A stretch of DNA of 64,000 nt from Ensifer adhaerens (GTDB lineage Bacteria; Pseudomonadota; Alphaproteobacteria; Rhizobiales; Rhizobiaceae). The notes beneath the pieces are model-generated. The model had not been told where the DNA came from. It worked only from the letters and a program-made list of their open reading frames with translations, and did no database searches. Position numbers and translations under genes: made by a program. The DNA is taken from contig NZ_CP083349.1 in the NCBI RefSeq assembly GCF_020035535.1, positions 3,801,001 through 3,865,000 on the forward strand. Direction: 5' to 3'. Positions within the stretch are counted from its first letter, which is position 1, and the number at the start of each line of letters is the position of its first letter. Shown one piece after another: positions 55,205-64,000 of this stretch.

Positions 55205-57376
55205 ATGGACCGCATTGAGAAGTATGGATTGAAGATTGATGCGGACCTCCATCGCTTCCTGGTGGAAGAAGCGATGCCGGGCACCGGCGTCGAGGCCGAA
55301 CATTTCTTTGAGCAGCTTTCCGCCCTCGTGCACGACCTGGCCCCGAAGAATCGGGCACTGCTCGCCAAGCGCGACGACCTGCAGGCCAAGCTCGATGCCT
55401 GGTACAAGCAGAACGGCGCACCCAGCGATATCGAGACCTATCAGGCTTTCCTGCGGGATATCGGCTATCTCCTGCCCGAGGGTGGCGAGTTCAGCGTTTC
55501 GACCGCCAATGTCGACCCGGAGATCGCCACCATCGCCGGTCCGCAGCTCGTCGTTCCCGTCATGAACGCCCGCTATGCGCTCAATGCCGCCAATGCACGC
55601 TGGGGTTCGCTCTATGATGCGCTCTATGGCACGGACGCAATCTCGGATGCCGATGGCGCAGAAAAGGGCCGCGACTACAATCCGAAGCGCGGCGCCAAGG
55701 TCATCGCCTGGGCCCGCGACTTCCTCGACGCCAGCGCGCCGCTGGCGAAGGGAGGCTGGGCGGATGTCATCTCGCTCAAGGTCGCGGGCGGTGCGCTGGA
55801 GATCGGCCTCAAGGACGGTTCTAGGACGACGCTGCGCAATGCGGCTCAGTTTGTAGGTCATTCCGGCTCGGAAGGCGCGCGCTCGGAAATCGTTCTCCGG
55901 CACAACAACCTGCATGCGATCGTCGTTCTCGACGCCTCCACGCCGATCGGCAAGGAAGATCCGGCCGGTATCTCCGACGTCATCCTCGAATCGGCGATCA
56001 CCACGATCATGGACTGCGAAGATTCGGTCGCCGCCGTCGACGCCGAAGACAAGGTCGTCGTCTACCGCAACTGGCTCGGCCTGATGAAGGGCGACCTTAC
56101 GGAAGAAGTCGCCAAGGGCGGCAAGACTTTCACGCGTCGTCTCAATGCCGACCGTACCTACCAAGCCGCCGCCGGCGGTACGCTGTCCCTCCCTGGCCGT
56201 TCGCTGATGCTGGTCCGCAATGTCGGCCATCTCATGACGAATCCGGCTATCCTTGACCGCGACGGTAAGGAAGTGGCTGAGGGCGTCATGGACGCTATGG
56301 TCACGGCACTGATCGCGCTGCACGACATCGGCAATGGCGGTCGCCGCATGAACTCCCGCGCGGGGTCCATGTATGTCGTCAAGCCGAAGATGCATGGGCC
56401 TGAAGAAGTCGCCTTTGCTAGCGAGATCTTCGCGCGTGTCGAAAAGGCGCTCGGCATGCCCGCCAACACCATGAAGATGGGCATCATGGACGAGGAGCGC
56501 CGCACGACGGTCAACCTCAAGGAGTGCATTCGCGCCGCCCGCGAGCGCGTCGTCTTCATCAACACCGGCTTCCTCGACCGCACCGGCGACGAGATGCACA
56601 CCTCGATGGAAGCCGGCCCGATGATCCGCAAGGGCGACATGAAGCAGGCCGCCTGGATCGGCGCCTACGAGAATTGGAACGTCGATATCGGGCTTGAATG
56701 CGGCTTGTCCGGCCATGCGCAGATCGGCAAGGGCATGTGGGCCATGCCCGATCTGATGGCAGCGATGCTCGAACAGAAGATCGCGCATCCGAAGGCCGGT
56801 GCCAACACCGCCTGGGTTCCGTCGCCGACGGCTGCGACGCTGCATGCGACGCACTACCATCGCGTCAACGTTGCCGACGTCCAGGCAAGCCTGAAGAGCC
56901 GCACCCGCGCCAAGCTCTCCGACATCCTGTCGGTGCCGGTCGCCGTCCGTCCGAACTGGACGCCGGAGGAAATCCAGCGCGAACTCGACAACAACGCGCA
57001 AGGCATCCTCGGCTACGTCGTGCGCTGGGTCGACCAGGGCGTGGGCTGCTCGAAGGTTCCGGACATCAACAATGTCGGCCTGATGGAAGACCGCGCGACG
57101 CTGCGCATCTCCGCCCAGCACATGGCCAACTGGCTGCACCACGGCGTCGTCACCGAAGTGCAGGTCGTCGAGACGATGAAGCGCATGGCCGCCGTCGTCG
57201 ACGGTCAGAACGCCGAGGACCCGCTCTATGTCGCGATGGCGGGCAACTTCGACGGATCGATCGCTTTCCAGGCGGCTATCGAGCTGGTTCTGAAGGGCCG
57301 CGAGCAGCCGAACGGCTACACCGAGCCGGTCCTGCATCGCCGCCGTCTGGAATTGAAGGCGCGCAACGCCGCCTGA
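55205..57376 (+). CDS. glcB: Malate synthase G
   Basis: A 723-residue monomeric malate synthase that joins glyoxylate and acetyl-CoA, serving the glyoxylate shunt and glycolate use. Recognisable blocks are [49 protein letters not shown] and the C-terminal [16 protein letters not shown]. The ATG at 55205 has AAGGAG upstream and gives the standard length. No isocitrate lyase gene is in the window. The 205 bp before it hold no other gene I can see. Confidence 0.97.
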   Translation: MDRIEKYGLKIDADLHRFLVEEAMPGTGVEAEHFFEQLSALVHDLAPKNRALLAKRDDLQAKLDAWYKQNGAPSDIETYQAFLRDIGYLLPEGGEFSVSTANVDPEIATIAGPQLVVPVMNARYALNAANARWGSLYDALYGTDAISDADGAEKGRDYNPKRGAKVIAWARDFLDASAPLAKGGWADVISLKVAGGALEIGLKDGSRTTLRNAAQFVGHSGSEGARSEIVLRHNNLHAIVVLDASTPIGKEDPAGISDVILESAITTIMDCEDSVAAVDAEDKVVVYRNWLGLMKGDLTEEVAKGGKTFTRRLNADRTYQAAAGGTLSLPGRSLMLVRNVGHLMTNPAILDRDGKEVAEGVMDAMVTALIALHDIGNGGRRMNSRAGSMYVVKPKMHGPEEVAFASEIFARVEKALGMPANTMKMGIMDEERRTTVNLKECIRAARERVVFINTGFLDRTGDEMHTSMEAGPMIRKGDMKQAAWIGAYENWNVDIGLECGLSGHAQIGKGMWAMPDLMAAMLEQKIAHPKAGANTAWVPSPTAATLHATHYHRVNVADVQASLKSRTRAKLSDILSVPVAVRPNWTPEEIQRELDNNAQGILGYVVRWVDQGVGCSKVPDINNVGLMEDRATLRISAQHMANWLHHGVVTEVQVVETMKRMAAVVDGQNAEDPLYVAMAGNFDGSIAFQAAIELVLKGREQPNGYTEPVLHRRRLELKARNAA

Positions 57377-57398
57377 TTCGTCCTGATTTGAATGTATC

Positions 57399-57440
57399 GA
57401 CAAGGCCGCGTGTTCAATGGAACCAGCGGCCTTGTCATTT
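57399..57440 (+). terminator. Terminator after glcB
   Basis: GACAAGGCCGC (57399-57409) and GCGGCCTTGTC (57426-57436) form a perfect 11-bp stem with a 16-nt loop, then ATTT. It lies in the short space before the convergent chemotaxis receptor gene. Confidence 0.75.
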
Positions 57441-57457
57441 ACCGGCTCGGCCTTGAC

Positions 57458-59392
57458 CTAGAACTCGGCCCATCCGTCGGTGGCAAGCGCAGTATTGCCT
57501 TGGGCGGCGAGCGGAGTCGATCGCTTGGCGACCCGAATGGTGCGGTCGCCGTGATGGTAGCTGACTGCTGCCGCCGCCGGCTGATGCCGATATTCCGCTC
57601 CTGACTTCGCATTCGCCTCCCCGCCGAGGATGAAGCGCCCGATCAGGTTGCGCAGATTGGTACCCTCCTGCGCCAGGGTGGCGGAGGCGGCATTGGCTTC
57701 CTCGACCATCGCCGCGTTCCTCTGCGTCACTTGATCCATCTGGTTGACGGCGGTGTTGACCTCGCTCAGTCCCACGGACTGTTCCCGGGCGGACGTCGCG
57801 ATCGCGGCCATATGTTCGTTGATGGTGATCACATGCGTCTCGATCGTCTGGAGCGCCTCACCGGTGTCGCGCACCAGGCGCACCCCGTTTTCGACCTCCT
57901 GGCTCGATGTGCGGATAAGTTCCTTGATTTCTTTCGCGGCCTTGGCCGAGCGCTGTGCAAGTTCACGCACTTCCTGGGCGACGACGGCAAAACCTTTGCC
58001 CGCCTCACCGGCGCGTGCTGCTTCTACGCCGGCGTTCAATGCCAGGAGATTCGTCTGGAAGGCGATCTCGTCGATGACGCCGATGATGCTGGAAATCTGG
58101 TTGGAGGATTCCTCGATCCGCCGCATCGCCTCGACGGCATTGGCGACGACGGCGGCCGATTGGGCGGCGCTCGTCTTTGCCTCGCCGGCAACGTCGCGCG
58201 CCTCCTCCGTCCGTCTCGACGAGTTGCTGACATTGGCGGTGATCTGATCAAGCGCGGCTGCCGTCTCCTCGAGCGAGGCGGCTTGCTGTTCGGTCCGCTT
58301 GGAAAGATCGTCGGCGCTCTGGCTGATCTCGCGCGTGCCCATGCCGATGTTGCCGGCGCTGTCGGCGACGGCCAGAAGAGCGTCGTTCAACTGTCCCGCC
58401 GCCTTGTTGAGGTCATGTCGCAACTGTTCGAACTCGGCGGCGAAGGGTTCCTGCAGTCGGACGGCGAGGTCGCCATTGGCGAGCCGCTGCAGCCCGCTCG
58501 CGAGACCGGCCGTCGCCTGGCTCAGTCGCTCCTGAGCGTCCTGTTCCGCTTGTCTCTGTACGCGGACACGCTCGGCTTCATTGGTTCGGCGGGTCTCCTC
58601 CGCTTCGGCTTGCAGCCGCAGGTTCGATCGTGCCGCCTCGCGGAATGACTGAATGGCGCGGGCCATTTCAGCGATCTCGTCCTTGCCGCCGACCGGCTCG
58701 CCGGCATCTTCGACGTGACCGTCGATCAGCCGGCGCATGGCGGCGATCTGGCGGCCGAGTGGCCCGACGACGCCGCGCAGCACCACCAGGAAAGTGCCGG
58801 CGGTCAGCGCCATGACGAGAACGATGATCGCGATGTTGAACGTCTGCACCGTTTCGAACTCGCGATGCTTCGCTTCGAAGGCACCGCCGGAAAGCTCGAC
58901 CTGCAGGTCCGAGATGTGGGAGATCGTCGCCGTCAATGGGTCGATCGTCGCGTAGAGCTTGTCGCGCACGAAAGCGTCGAGCGCCTTCTGATCTCTGTCG
59001 GCGAGAATTTGCGTCAGTGTGGCGATCGAATCCATCGCCACGACCATCTGACCGCGCGCGTCGTCGACGAGTTTTCGCTCTCCGTCGGTCATCGACGTCG
59101 CGGCATAGGCATCCCAGTTGTTCTTGATCGCTTCCCGCGCGGCGTTGACCGAGGCAAGCCCGCTTTCCATCGTTTCGTTGCCGTTGCGCACCTTATGGGC
59201 GGCATCGACGATCGATACGGCAAACGCATCGGATGTCGCCTTTAGATTCTTGAGTGGCACGATGCGATCGGCATAGACCGCATCCATCATGTGGCTGGTT
59301 TCCGAGAGCGTGCTCTGGGTATGAATGGCGATGCCGATGGCGATGGTTGATAGCAGCGCAATCGCGCCGATGAGCTTTGTCTTGATCAGCAT
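57458..59392 (-). CDS. Methyl-accepting chemotaxis protein with CheR/CheB-docking tail
   Basis: A 644-residue receptor. Span 1 is near residues 4-22, a four-helix-type periplasmic domain of about 165 residues follows, and span 2 lies near residues 185-207. Two HAMP regions come next ([16 protein letters not shown] and [14 protein letters not shown]). The signalling hairpin tip is [20 protein letters not shown]. The last five residues, GWAEF, match the xWxxF tail that docks CheR and CheB. The ligand is unknown. The ATG at 59392 has GAGGAACTGGC upstream. Confidence 0.92.
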   Translation of the reverse strand: MLIKTKLIGAIALLSTIAIGIAIHTQSTLSETSHMMDAVYADRIVPLKNLKATSDAFAVSIVDAAHKVRNGNETMESGLASVNAAREAIKNNWDAYAATSMTDGERKLVDDARGQMVVAMDSIATLTQILADRDQKALDAFVRDKLYATIDPLTATISHISDLQVELSGGAFEAKHREFETVQTFNIAIIVLVMALTAGTFLVVLRGVVGPLGRQIAAMRRLIDGHVEDAGEPVGGKDEIAEMARAIQSFREAARSNLRLQAEAEETRRTNEAERVRVQRQAEQDAQERLSQATAGLASGLQRLANGDLAVRLQEPFAAEFEQLRHDLNKAAGQLNDALLAVADSAGNIGMGTREISQSADDLSKRTEQQAASLEETAAALDQITANVSNSSRRTEEARDVAGEAKTSAAQSAAVVANAVEAMRRIEESSNQISSIIGVIDEIAFQTNLLALNAGVEAARAGEAGKGFAVVAQEVRELAQRSAKAAKEIKELIRTSSQEVENGVRLVRDTGEALQTIETHVITINEHMAAIATSAREQSVGLSEVNTAVNQMDQVTQRNAAMVEEANAASATLAQEGTNLRNLIGRFILGGEANAKSGAEYRHQPAAAAVSYHHGDRTIRVAKRSTPLAAQGNTALATDGWAEF

Positions 59393-59611
59393 GCCAGTTC
59401 CTCCGAGCGGATTTTCTGGCCACACTGTTTCTTTTATTTAGATAACGCTTACTTAATAAGCGGCTGAATTTAAGTCGAAATTGGGCCTATCTGCACCAAG
59501 GCGACCAGTTCTCGCGACCCTGATTTGAGTCCATTTTCGCACGGCAACTGTGCGTCGCTGACGCGATGCGTTGCGGCTCGCACCAAAGAAAAATGACGGT
59601 TGAGCGTCGAT

Positions 59612-59643
59612 GCAAAAAAGCCGCCGACCAAGGTCGACGGCTT
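59612..59643 (-). terminator. Terminator of the L,D-transpeptidase gene
   Basis: On the minus strand AAGCCGTCGACC pairs with GGTCGGCGGCTT (one G-T wobble) and is followed by TTTTTT (complement of about 59614-59619). Confidence 0.75.
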
Positions 59644-59665
59644 CCTCGAGACCGAAGTGATTCGG

Positions 59666-60355
59666 TTATTGCTGGACGACGACGCGGGCGCTCTTGCCCG
59701 GGCGAACGCGCGAATAAAGGTCGATGATGTCCTGGTTGATCAGGCGGATGCAGCCCGACGATGCGGCCGTACCGATCGAAGACCATTCCGGCGTGCCGTG
59801 CAGGCGGAACAGCGTGTCCTTGCCCTGGTCGTTGAAGAGGTAGAGCGCGCGGGCGCCGAGCGGGTTCTTGAGGCCGGGGCCCATGCCTTCCTCGACATAC
59901 TTGGCCACTTCCGGCTTGCGCTCGGCCATTTCCTTCGGGGGATGCCACATCGGCCATTCCTGCTTCCAGGCGATGTAGGCTTCGCCTTCCCATGCAAAGC
60001 CGGCCTTGCCGACGCCGATGCCATAGCGAACGGCTTTGCCGCCGGGCAGCACGTAGTAGAGGAAGCGATTCGGCGTGTTGACGACGATCGTGCCCGGGCG
60101 CTCGCTGGTGGTGTAGTCGACGATCTGGCGATGGAAACGGGTGTCGACCTTGTTGATCGGGATCGCGGGCAGCGCGTAACCGTGGTCCTCAACTGCGCCA
60201 TAATCGCCGTTGAAGATCTGATTCGTAGCAACTGTTACCGCTACCGGAGCGGGATCGTTGGCAGCCGTCTCGGGCTTGGACGAGGTCGTCGAGCAGCCGG
60301 CAACGGCGAGTGTCGCCGCGAGGCTGCACAAGAGGAAGGCATTGCGGAAGCGCAT
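59666..60355 (-). CDS. L,D-transpeptidase lipoprotein (YkuD family)
   Basis: A 229-residue lipoprotein with lipobox VAGC (acylated C21). The YkuD catalytic domain is complete: RLHGTPEWSSIG then ASSGCIRLINQD, where the His and Cys are catalytic. Such enzymes form 3-3 peptidoglycan cross-links or attach outer-membrane proteins to peptidoglycan, which is prominent in Rhizobiales. It stands alone, divergent from mmcB across 182 bp. Confidence 0.93.
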   Translation of the reverse strand: MRFRNAFLLCSLAATLAVAGCSTTSSKPETAANDPAPVAVTVATNQIFNGDYGAVEDHGYALPAIPINKVDTRFHRQIVDYTTSERPGTIVVNTPNRFLYYVLPGGKAVRYGIGVGKAGFAWEGEAYIAWKQEWPMWHPPKEMAERKPEVAKYVEEGMGPGLKNPLGARALYLFNDQGKDTLFRLHGTPEWSSIGTAASSGCIRLINQDIIDLYSRVRPGKSARVVVQQ

Positions 60356-60537
60356 GGGAGTCTCTTAAAAAGAAGCAAAGAAAAACTGGGTCGCCGCGAC
60401 CAACAGTGCGTACGGTTATTTTCGATTAGTTTGTGCTATGCAAGAGATTGCGCGGCCACAATTTGGCTGGAAAGTGCAAATTCCATGACCCTTGTTTTTT
60501 TGCAACAAAATGACCGTCCCAAAGGGACACCCGGCGC

Positions 60538-61068
60538 ATGACCATCCTCTCCATCCATGGCGACAATCCGTTGATCGACGGTCGGCAGTCGAATCGCGCA
60601 ATGATGGTGCGTCGCGGCGTGCAGCGGCTTTTTGCCGAACTTCGCCATTCCGTCCTGCCCGAATTGACGCTGGCCAGCGGCAGACGCGCCGACCTGATCT
60701 CGCTCTCGGCCAAGGGTGAGATTTGGATCGTCGAGATCAAGACCTCGATCGAGGACTTTCGCGTCGACCGCAAATGGCCGGACTACCGGCAGCATTGCGA
60801 CCGGCTGTTCTTCGCAACCCATGCCGGCGTGCCGCTGGATATCTTCCCGCAGGAGTGCGGTCTGTTGCTTTCCGATGGTTATGATGGGCACATCGTTCGC
60901 GAAGCGCCCGAACACAAGCTGCCGCCGGCGACACGCAAGTCCGTCTTGCAGCTCTTTGCCCGTACGGCGGCACAACGGTTGATGCTCGCGGAGTGGGCCG
61001 CCGAGCGCAATGGCGAACTCGGTGATTCGATCGGCGACATCCTGTCCGGTGGCCGCGATAGCGGCTGA
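60538..61068 (+). CDS. mmcB: MmcB-family DNA repair protein
   Basis: A 176-residue PD-(D/E)xK-type protein of the MmcB family. The nuclease core is visible as SGRRADLISL, then EIWIVEIKTS (D and ExK), and RKWPDYRQHCDRLFFA completes the family signature. In Caulobacter MmcB contributes to mitomycin C resistance and is DNA-damage induced. I see no clear LexA box in the short upstream region by eye. Confidence 0.87.
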   Translation: MTILSIHGDNPLIDGRQSNRAMMVRRGVQRLFAELRHSVLPELTLASGRRADLISLSAKGEIWIVEIKTSIEDFRVDRKWPDYRQHCDRLFFATHAGVPLDIFPQECGLLLSDGYDGHIVREAPEHKLPPATRKSVLQLFARTAAQRLMLAEWAAERNGELGDSIGDILSGGRDSG

Positions 61069-61141
61069 CCCCGGAGCAATCCACGAAAAGTGTGACGCGG
61101 TTTTCCGCCTACGATCGCGCTACTTCTGAAGAGCTATTCGC

Positions 61142-61729
61142 TTACTTCGGCGCGCGCTTGGCAAGAATGCGCTGCAGCGTGCGGCGGTGCATGTTGAGCC
61201 GGCGTGCCGTCTCCGAGACGTTGCGCTCACACATCTCATAGACGCGCTGAATGTGTTCCCAACGGACACGATCGGCCGACATCGGGTTTTCCGGCGGCTC
61301 GACGCGTTCACCCTGGCGCTGAACGAGGGCTGCGAAGATATCGTCGGCATCGGCGGGCTTTGCGAGATAATCGACGGCGCCGAGCTTCACCGCGTTCACG
61401 GCGGTGGCAATGTTGCCGTAGCCGGTCAGCATGATCATGCGCGTGTCGTCGCGTCGCCCGCGGATCGCTTCGATCACGTCGAGGCCGCTGCCGTCGCCGA
61501 GGCGAAGATCGATGACCGCGTATTTCGGCGGGTTGCCCTTGGCCTTGGCAATGCCTTCAGCGACCGATTCGGCAATGTCGACGGAAAAGCCGCGCGCTTC
61601 CATGGCGCGGGCAAGGCGCCGGAGAAAGGGCGCGTCGTCGTCGACGAGCAACAGGGTGCGGTCCGGTCCGATCAGTTCGGCGTCCTGGGCTGCGGGCGTG
61701 CTGGGCGAAGCTGTCGATTTGTCGGTCAT
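61142..61729 (-). CDS. actR: ActR/RegA response regulator
   Basis: A 195-residue response regulator of the RegA/PrrA/ActR type. The receiver carries LLVDDD and phospho-Asp D74 in AVIDLRLGDGSG; a short proline-containing linker leads to a Fis-type helix-turn-helix (NVSETARRLNMHRRTLQRIL) at the C-terminus. It controls redox-, acid- and respiration-related genes with ActS. A 182-bp gap, with actS lying upstream on the same strand, separates the two. Confidence 0.95.
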   Translation of the reverse strand: MTDKSTASPSTPAAQDAELIGPDRTLLLVDDDAPFLRRLARAMEARGFSVDIAESVAEGIAKAKGNPPKYAVIDLRLGDGSGLDVIEAIRGRRDDTRMIMLTGYGNIATAVNAVKLGAVDYLAKPADADDIFAALVQRQGERVEPPENPMSADRVRWEHIQRVYEMCERNVSETARRLNMHRRTLQRILAKRAPK

Positions 61730-61911
61730 TCTGGCAATCCTTGAGCGAAAACCTGCGCTTTCGCCGAGACTTTAGGTTTCCTCTACTGCGCCGCGCGTCG
61801 TGCAAGACGCTAAAGGTCGCTGTAGCACTTTGAATTACTGCACAATCTTGCCTTTAAATCGATTCCGATTTGAAAATTATGCGATAGCCTCGTTCAATAA
61901 ACTGCGAAATG

Positions 61912-63219
61912 TCACTTCGCCAGTTTCGTATCCATCAGGGCGCGCGGCCATTCGACGCTGACCCGGGCGCCCGGCCTGTCCGGCCCACCGTTTTCGAAAC
62001 GCAGGCGCGCGCCGGACCGTTCCAGCAGCGTCTTGGCGATGAAAAGCCCGAGCCCGAGGCCGCCGGCGCTGTCGTCCTTCTGTCGGCGGGTCACGTAGGG
62101 TTCGCCGATACGCTGCAGGATATCCGGGGCGAAGCCGTCGCCATCGTCCTCGATCGTCACTTTCACGCGGTCCGTCGTATGCACGACCGTTACCGTCACT
62201 TCCTTCTTGGCATAGTCGACCGCGTTTTCGAGCAAATTGCCGAGCCCGTAGAGAATGCCGGCATTGCGGTTGCCGACCGGCTCGGTGGTGCGGTCGCCCT
62301 TCTCGACGAGGTTGATGTGGATGCCGAACTCGCGATGCGGCGCCATCACCTCTTCGATCAGCGATGACAACGGCAGCATCCGCATGTGTTCTTCGCTTTC
62401 GGAGGAGAGCGTCGTCAGCCGTTTCAGGATATCGCGGCAGCGTTCGCTCTGGCTGCGCAGGAGATGCACGTCTTCGCCGAAGCGCGGATCGTTGCCGAGC
62501 TCGCGCTCCATTTCCTTGGCGACGACGCTGATCGTCGCAAGGGGCGTGCCGAGCTCGTGTGCCGCGGCGGCCGCCAGGCCATCGAGCTGCGACAGGTGCT
62601 TTTCCCGTTGCAGCACGAGCTCGGTTGCCGTCAACGCTTCCGAAAGCTCGCTCGCCTCCAACGAGACCCGATAGGTATAGAAGGCGGCAAAGGCGGTCAT
62701 CGAAACGATCGCGAACCAGATGCCGGCGGTCAGCACCCGCGGCATCAGCAGAACCGTGCCCGGGTACCAGGGGAGGGGAAAGGGCGAGAAGGCAAGCGCG
62801 GTGATGGCGATCACCGCGAGACCGGCAAGGATGATGCTGTGCGATTTCGGTTGCGACGCCGACGAAATAATGACCGGAACGCAGAGAAGCGGTGCAAAGG
62901 GATTGGTGAGACCACCGGTGATGAACAACAGCCCGGTGATCTGCGCGAGATCGAGGCCGAGAAGCGCGAAGGCGGCCGGAGGCTGCAGCCGGTGCGTCGG
63001 CGGACAGCGCAGCGTCACATAGGCGTTGACCAGCGCCAGGCTGGCGATCAGCACCAGGCAGGAAATCAGCGGCAGCGGAAACTGCAGCCAGAACGCGGTA
63101 ATGAGGACGGCGATCGACTGGCCGCCGACAGCAAGCCAGCGCAGCCGGACGAGCGTCTGCAGGCGCAGGCTGCGGTTGGTGGTCTGGTCGTTGTTGTGTT
63201 CGAGCGCAACTGTGGTCAT
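61912..63219 (-). CDS. actS: ActS/RegB redox sensor histidine kinase
   Basis: A 435-residue membrane kinase with about six N-terminal spans. The quinone-sensing motif is GGLTNPFAPLL, the phospho-His region is AAAHELGTPLATI, and the redox-active Cys is in QSERCRDIL, the site known in RegB. The ATPase boxes are LENAVDYA, EDDGDGF and GGLGLGLF. The ATG at 63219 is chosen because ACAAGGACGA precedes it and the extra upstream residues are very basic and not family-like. Confidence 0.94.
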   Translation of the reverse strand: MTTVALEHNNDQTTNRSLRLQTLVRLRWLAVGGQSIAVLITAFWLQFPLPLISCLVLIASLALVNAYVTLRCPPTHRLQPPAAFALLGLDLAQITGLLFITGGLTNPFAPLLCVPVIISSASQPKSHSIILAGLAVIAITALAFSPFPLPWYPGTVLLMPRVLTAGIWFAIVSMTAFAAFYTYRVSLEASELSEALTATELVLQREKHLSQLDGLAAAAAHELGTPLATISVVAKEMERELGNDPRFGEDVHLLRSQSERCRDILKRLTTLSSESEEHMRMLPLSSLIEEVMAPHREFGIHINLVEKGDRTTEPVGNRNAGILYGLGNLLENAVDYAKKEVTVTVVHTTDRVKVTIEDDGDGFAPDILQRIGEPYVTRRQKDDSAGGLGLGLFIAKTLLERSGARLRFENGGPDRPGARVSVEWPRALMDTKLAK

Positions 63220-63253
63220 TCGTCCTTGTATTCCCGCCATCGGTGCTTTCGTC

Positions 63254-64000
63254 TCATGTACCACGGGGCTTCGCCCGTGTCGTCGGCGCCGCATTCGCCG
63301 GATCTTCGGGCCACGGGTGTTTCGGATAGCGCCCACGCATGTCCGCGCGCACGTCCCGCCAGGAACCCGCCCAGAAACCGGGAAGGTCGCGCGTCGTCTG
63401 GATCGGGCGATGGCCGGGCGAAATCAGTTCGAGCAGCAGCGGCAGGCGGCCATTGCCAATCGCCGGATGGGTCTTGAGACCGAACAGTTCCTGTACGCGG
63501 ATTGATAGCAGCGGTTCGTCGCCGTCATAGTGGATCGGGTGCCTTTGCCCGGTCGGCGCCTCGAAATGCGTCGGCGCGAGCTTGGCGAGTTCTCGCTGCC
63601 GCTCGTGCGGAATGAGCGACAGCAGGCCATCGGACAGGTTGGACGGCTTGATGTCGGCAATGGCGGTCACGCCGTGCTGGAAGGGCACGAACCACGTGTC
63701 GAGACGGTCGAGTAGCGCCTGATCGGAGACATCCGGCCAGGGCTCGCCGATCGAACGGTTGAGGAAACCGATGCGATCGCGCATCTGCATCGCCTCTTTC
63801 GAGAACGGCACGACGGCAAGGCCGAGCTGGCGCACGCCGTCGGCAAGCGCGCGTGCGGCAGCTTCGCCGGTGGGTCTTGCAAGCGGCGCCTCCTCGAAGA
63901 TGATGGCGCCGAGCCGCGTTACGCGGCGTGCGCGTACCTGCCGGCTCTGCTTGTCGAAGAAGCTCTGGTCTTCGCGGGTGATCGCCTCGGGCATATGTGC
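63254..64000 (-). CDS. hrpB: ATP-dependent RNA helicase HrpB, C-terminal part (partial)
   Basis: The gene runs off the right edge; about 248 C-terminal residues are present. The segment with GEPWPDVSDQALL, LPLLLELISPGHRPIQTTRDLPGFW and MRGRYPKHPWPEDP is the typical HrpB C-terminal domain. The helicase motifs lie beyond the window. HrpB is a DEAH-type helicase of uncertain role. It ends 34 bp before actS on the same strand. Confidence 0.9.
   Translation of the reverse strand, partial: AHMPEAITREDQSFFDKQSRQVRARRVTRLGAIIFEEAPLARPTGEAAARALADGVRQLGLAVVPFSKEAMQMRDRIGFLNRSIGEPWPDVSDQALLDRLDTWFVPFQHGVTAIADIKPSNLSDGLLSLIPHERQRELAKLAPTHFEAPTGQRHPIHYDGDEPLLSIRVQELFGLKTHPAIGNGRLPLLLELISPGHRPIQTTRDLPGFWAGSWRDVRADMRGRYPKHPWPEDPANAAPTTRAKPRGT

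Noticed and set aside
55190..57403. 737-codon open frame opposite malate synthase
   Set aside because: Antisense to glcB, no recognisable motif.

Overview
The window reads as a piece of an alphaproteobacterial, Rhizobiaceae chromosome, most like Sinorhizobium/Ensifer. The supporting evidence is gene content and order: phaZ, trpFBA, accD, folC, trxA, addAB, ahcY, HPr/EIIA/HprK, chvGI, pckA, hisB-hisHAFE-coaA, hslVU, glcB and actRS follow one another as I recall from S. meliloti. The sequence is GC-rich, densely coded, has many 4-nt start/stop overlaps and frequent GTG starts. I see no rRNA or tRNA gene, insertion sequence, prophage, plasmid origin or CRISPR array. The left and right edges cut through an aldehyde dehydrogenase gene and an hrpB-like helicase gene.

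Bases 1-11737 are a carbohydrate catabolism module: aldehyde dehydrogenase, HpcH/HpaI aldolase, a UxaB-like reductase, a GntR regulator with two DNA-binding domains, a UxaA-like dehydratase, an aldo/keto reductase, a CUT2-type ABC sugar importer, and a zinc alcohol dehydrogenase. Together they suggest oxidative breakdown of an L-sugar. The two best candidates are L-galactose (through L-galactonate, tagaturonate, altronate and KDG) and L-fucose (through L-fuconate). A palindrome sits between the divergent regulator and dehydratase promoters.

Bases 12059-20290 run on the plus strand: PHB depolymerase, a DUF2852 protein, a YgjP-type metalloprotease, trpF-trpB-trpA, accD (lacking the usual zinc-ribbon cysteines) and folC, with a small membrane protein on the minus strand.

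Bases 20385-38158 run on the minus strand. Reading in the transcription direction: chvI, chvG, hprK, manX, HPr, ahcY; then a DivL-type cell-cycle pseudokinase (Tyr at the phospho-His position), a TsaE-AmgK fusion, a MurU-like nucleotidyltransferase, addB, addA and trxA. Acid/envelope signalling, regulatory PTS, methyl-cycle, tRNA t6A modification, peptidoglycan recycling and double-strand break repair are packed tightly here.

Bases 38483-49656 hold pckA, arfB, a Kbp-like BON-LysM protein, a small secreted protein and alkB on plus; the hisB-DUF2628-hisHAFE-coaA operon on minus; and hslV-GNAT-hslU on plus. Bases 49851-64000 hold a DUF1402 protein with lysozyme-like motifs, a cytochrome P450, a secreted unknown, a hydantoinase-A-like protein, malate synthase G, a chemotaxis receptor, an L,D-transpeptidase lipoprotein, MmcB, ActR/ActS and the C-terminal part of HrpB.

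The observations most worth checking are two 14/16 matches to the chromosomal parS consensus (40107-40122, 50793-50808), the DivL Tyr substitution, the L-sugar module with its double-wHTH regulator, the TsaE-AmgK fusion beside MurU, and the lysozyme-like signature in DUF1402.
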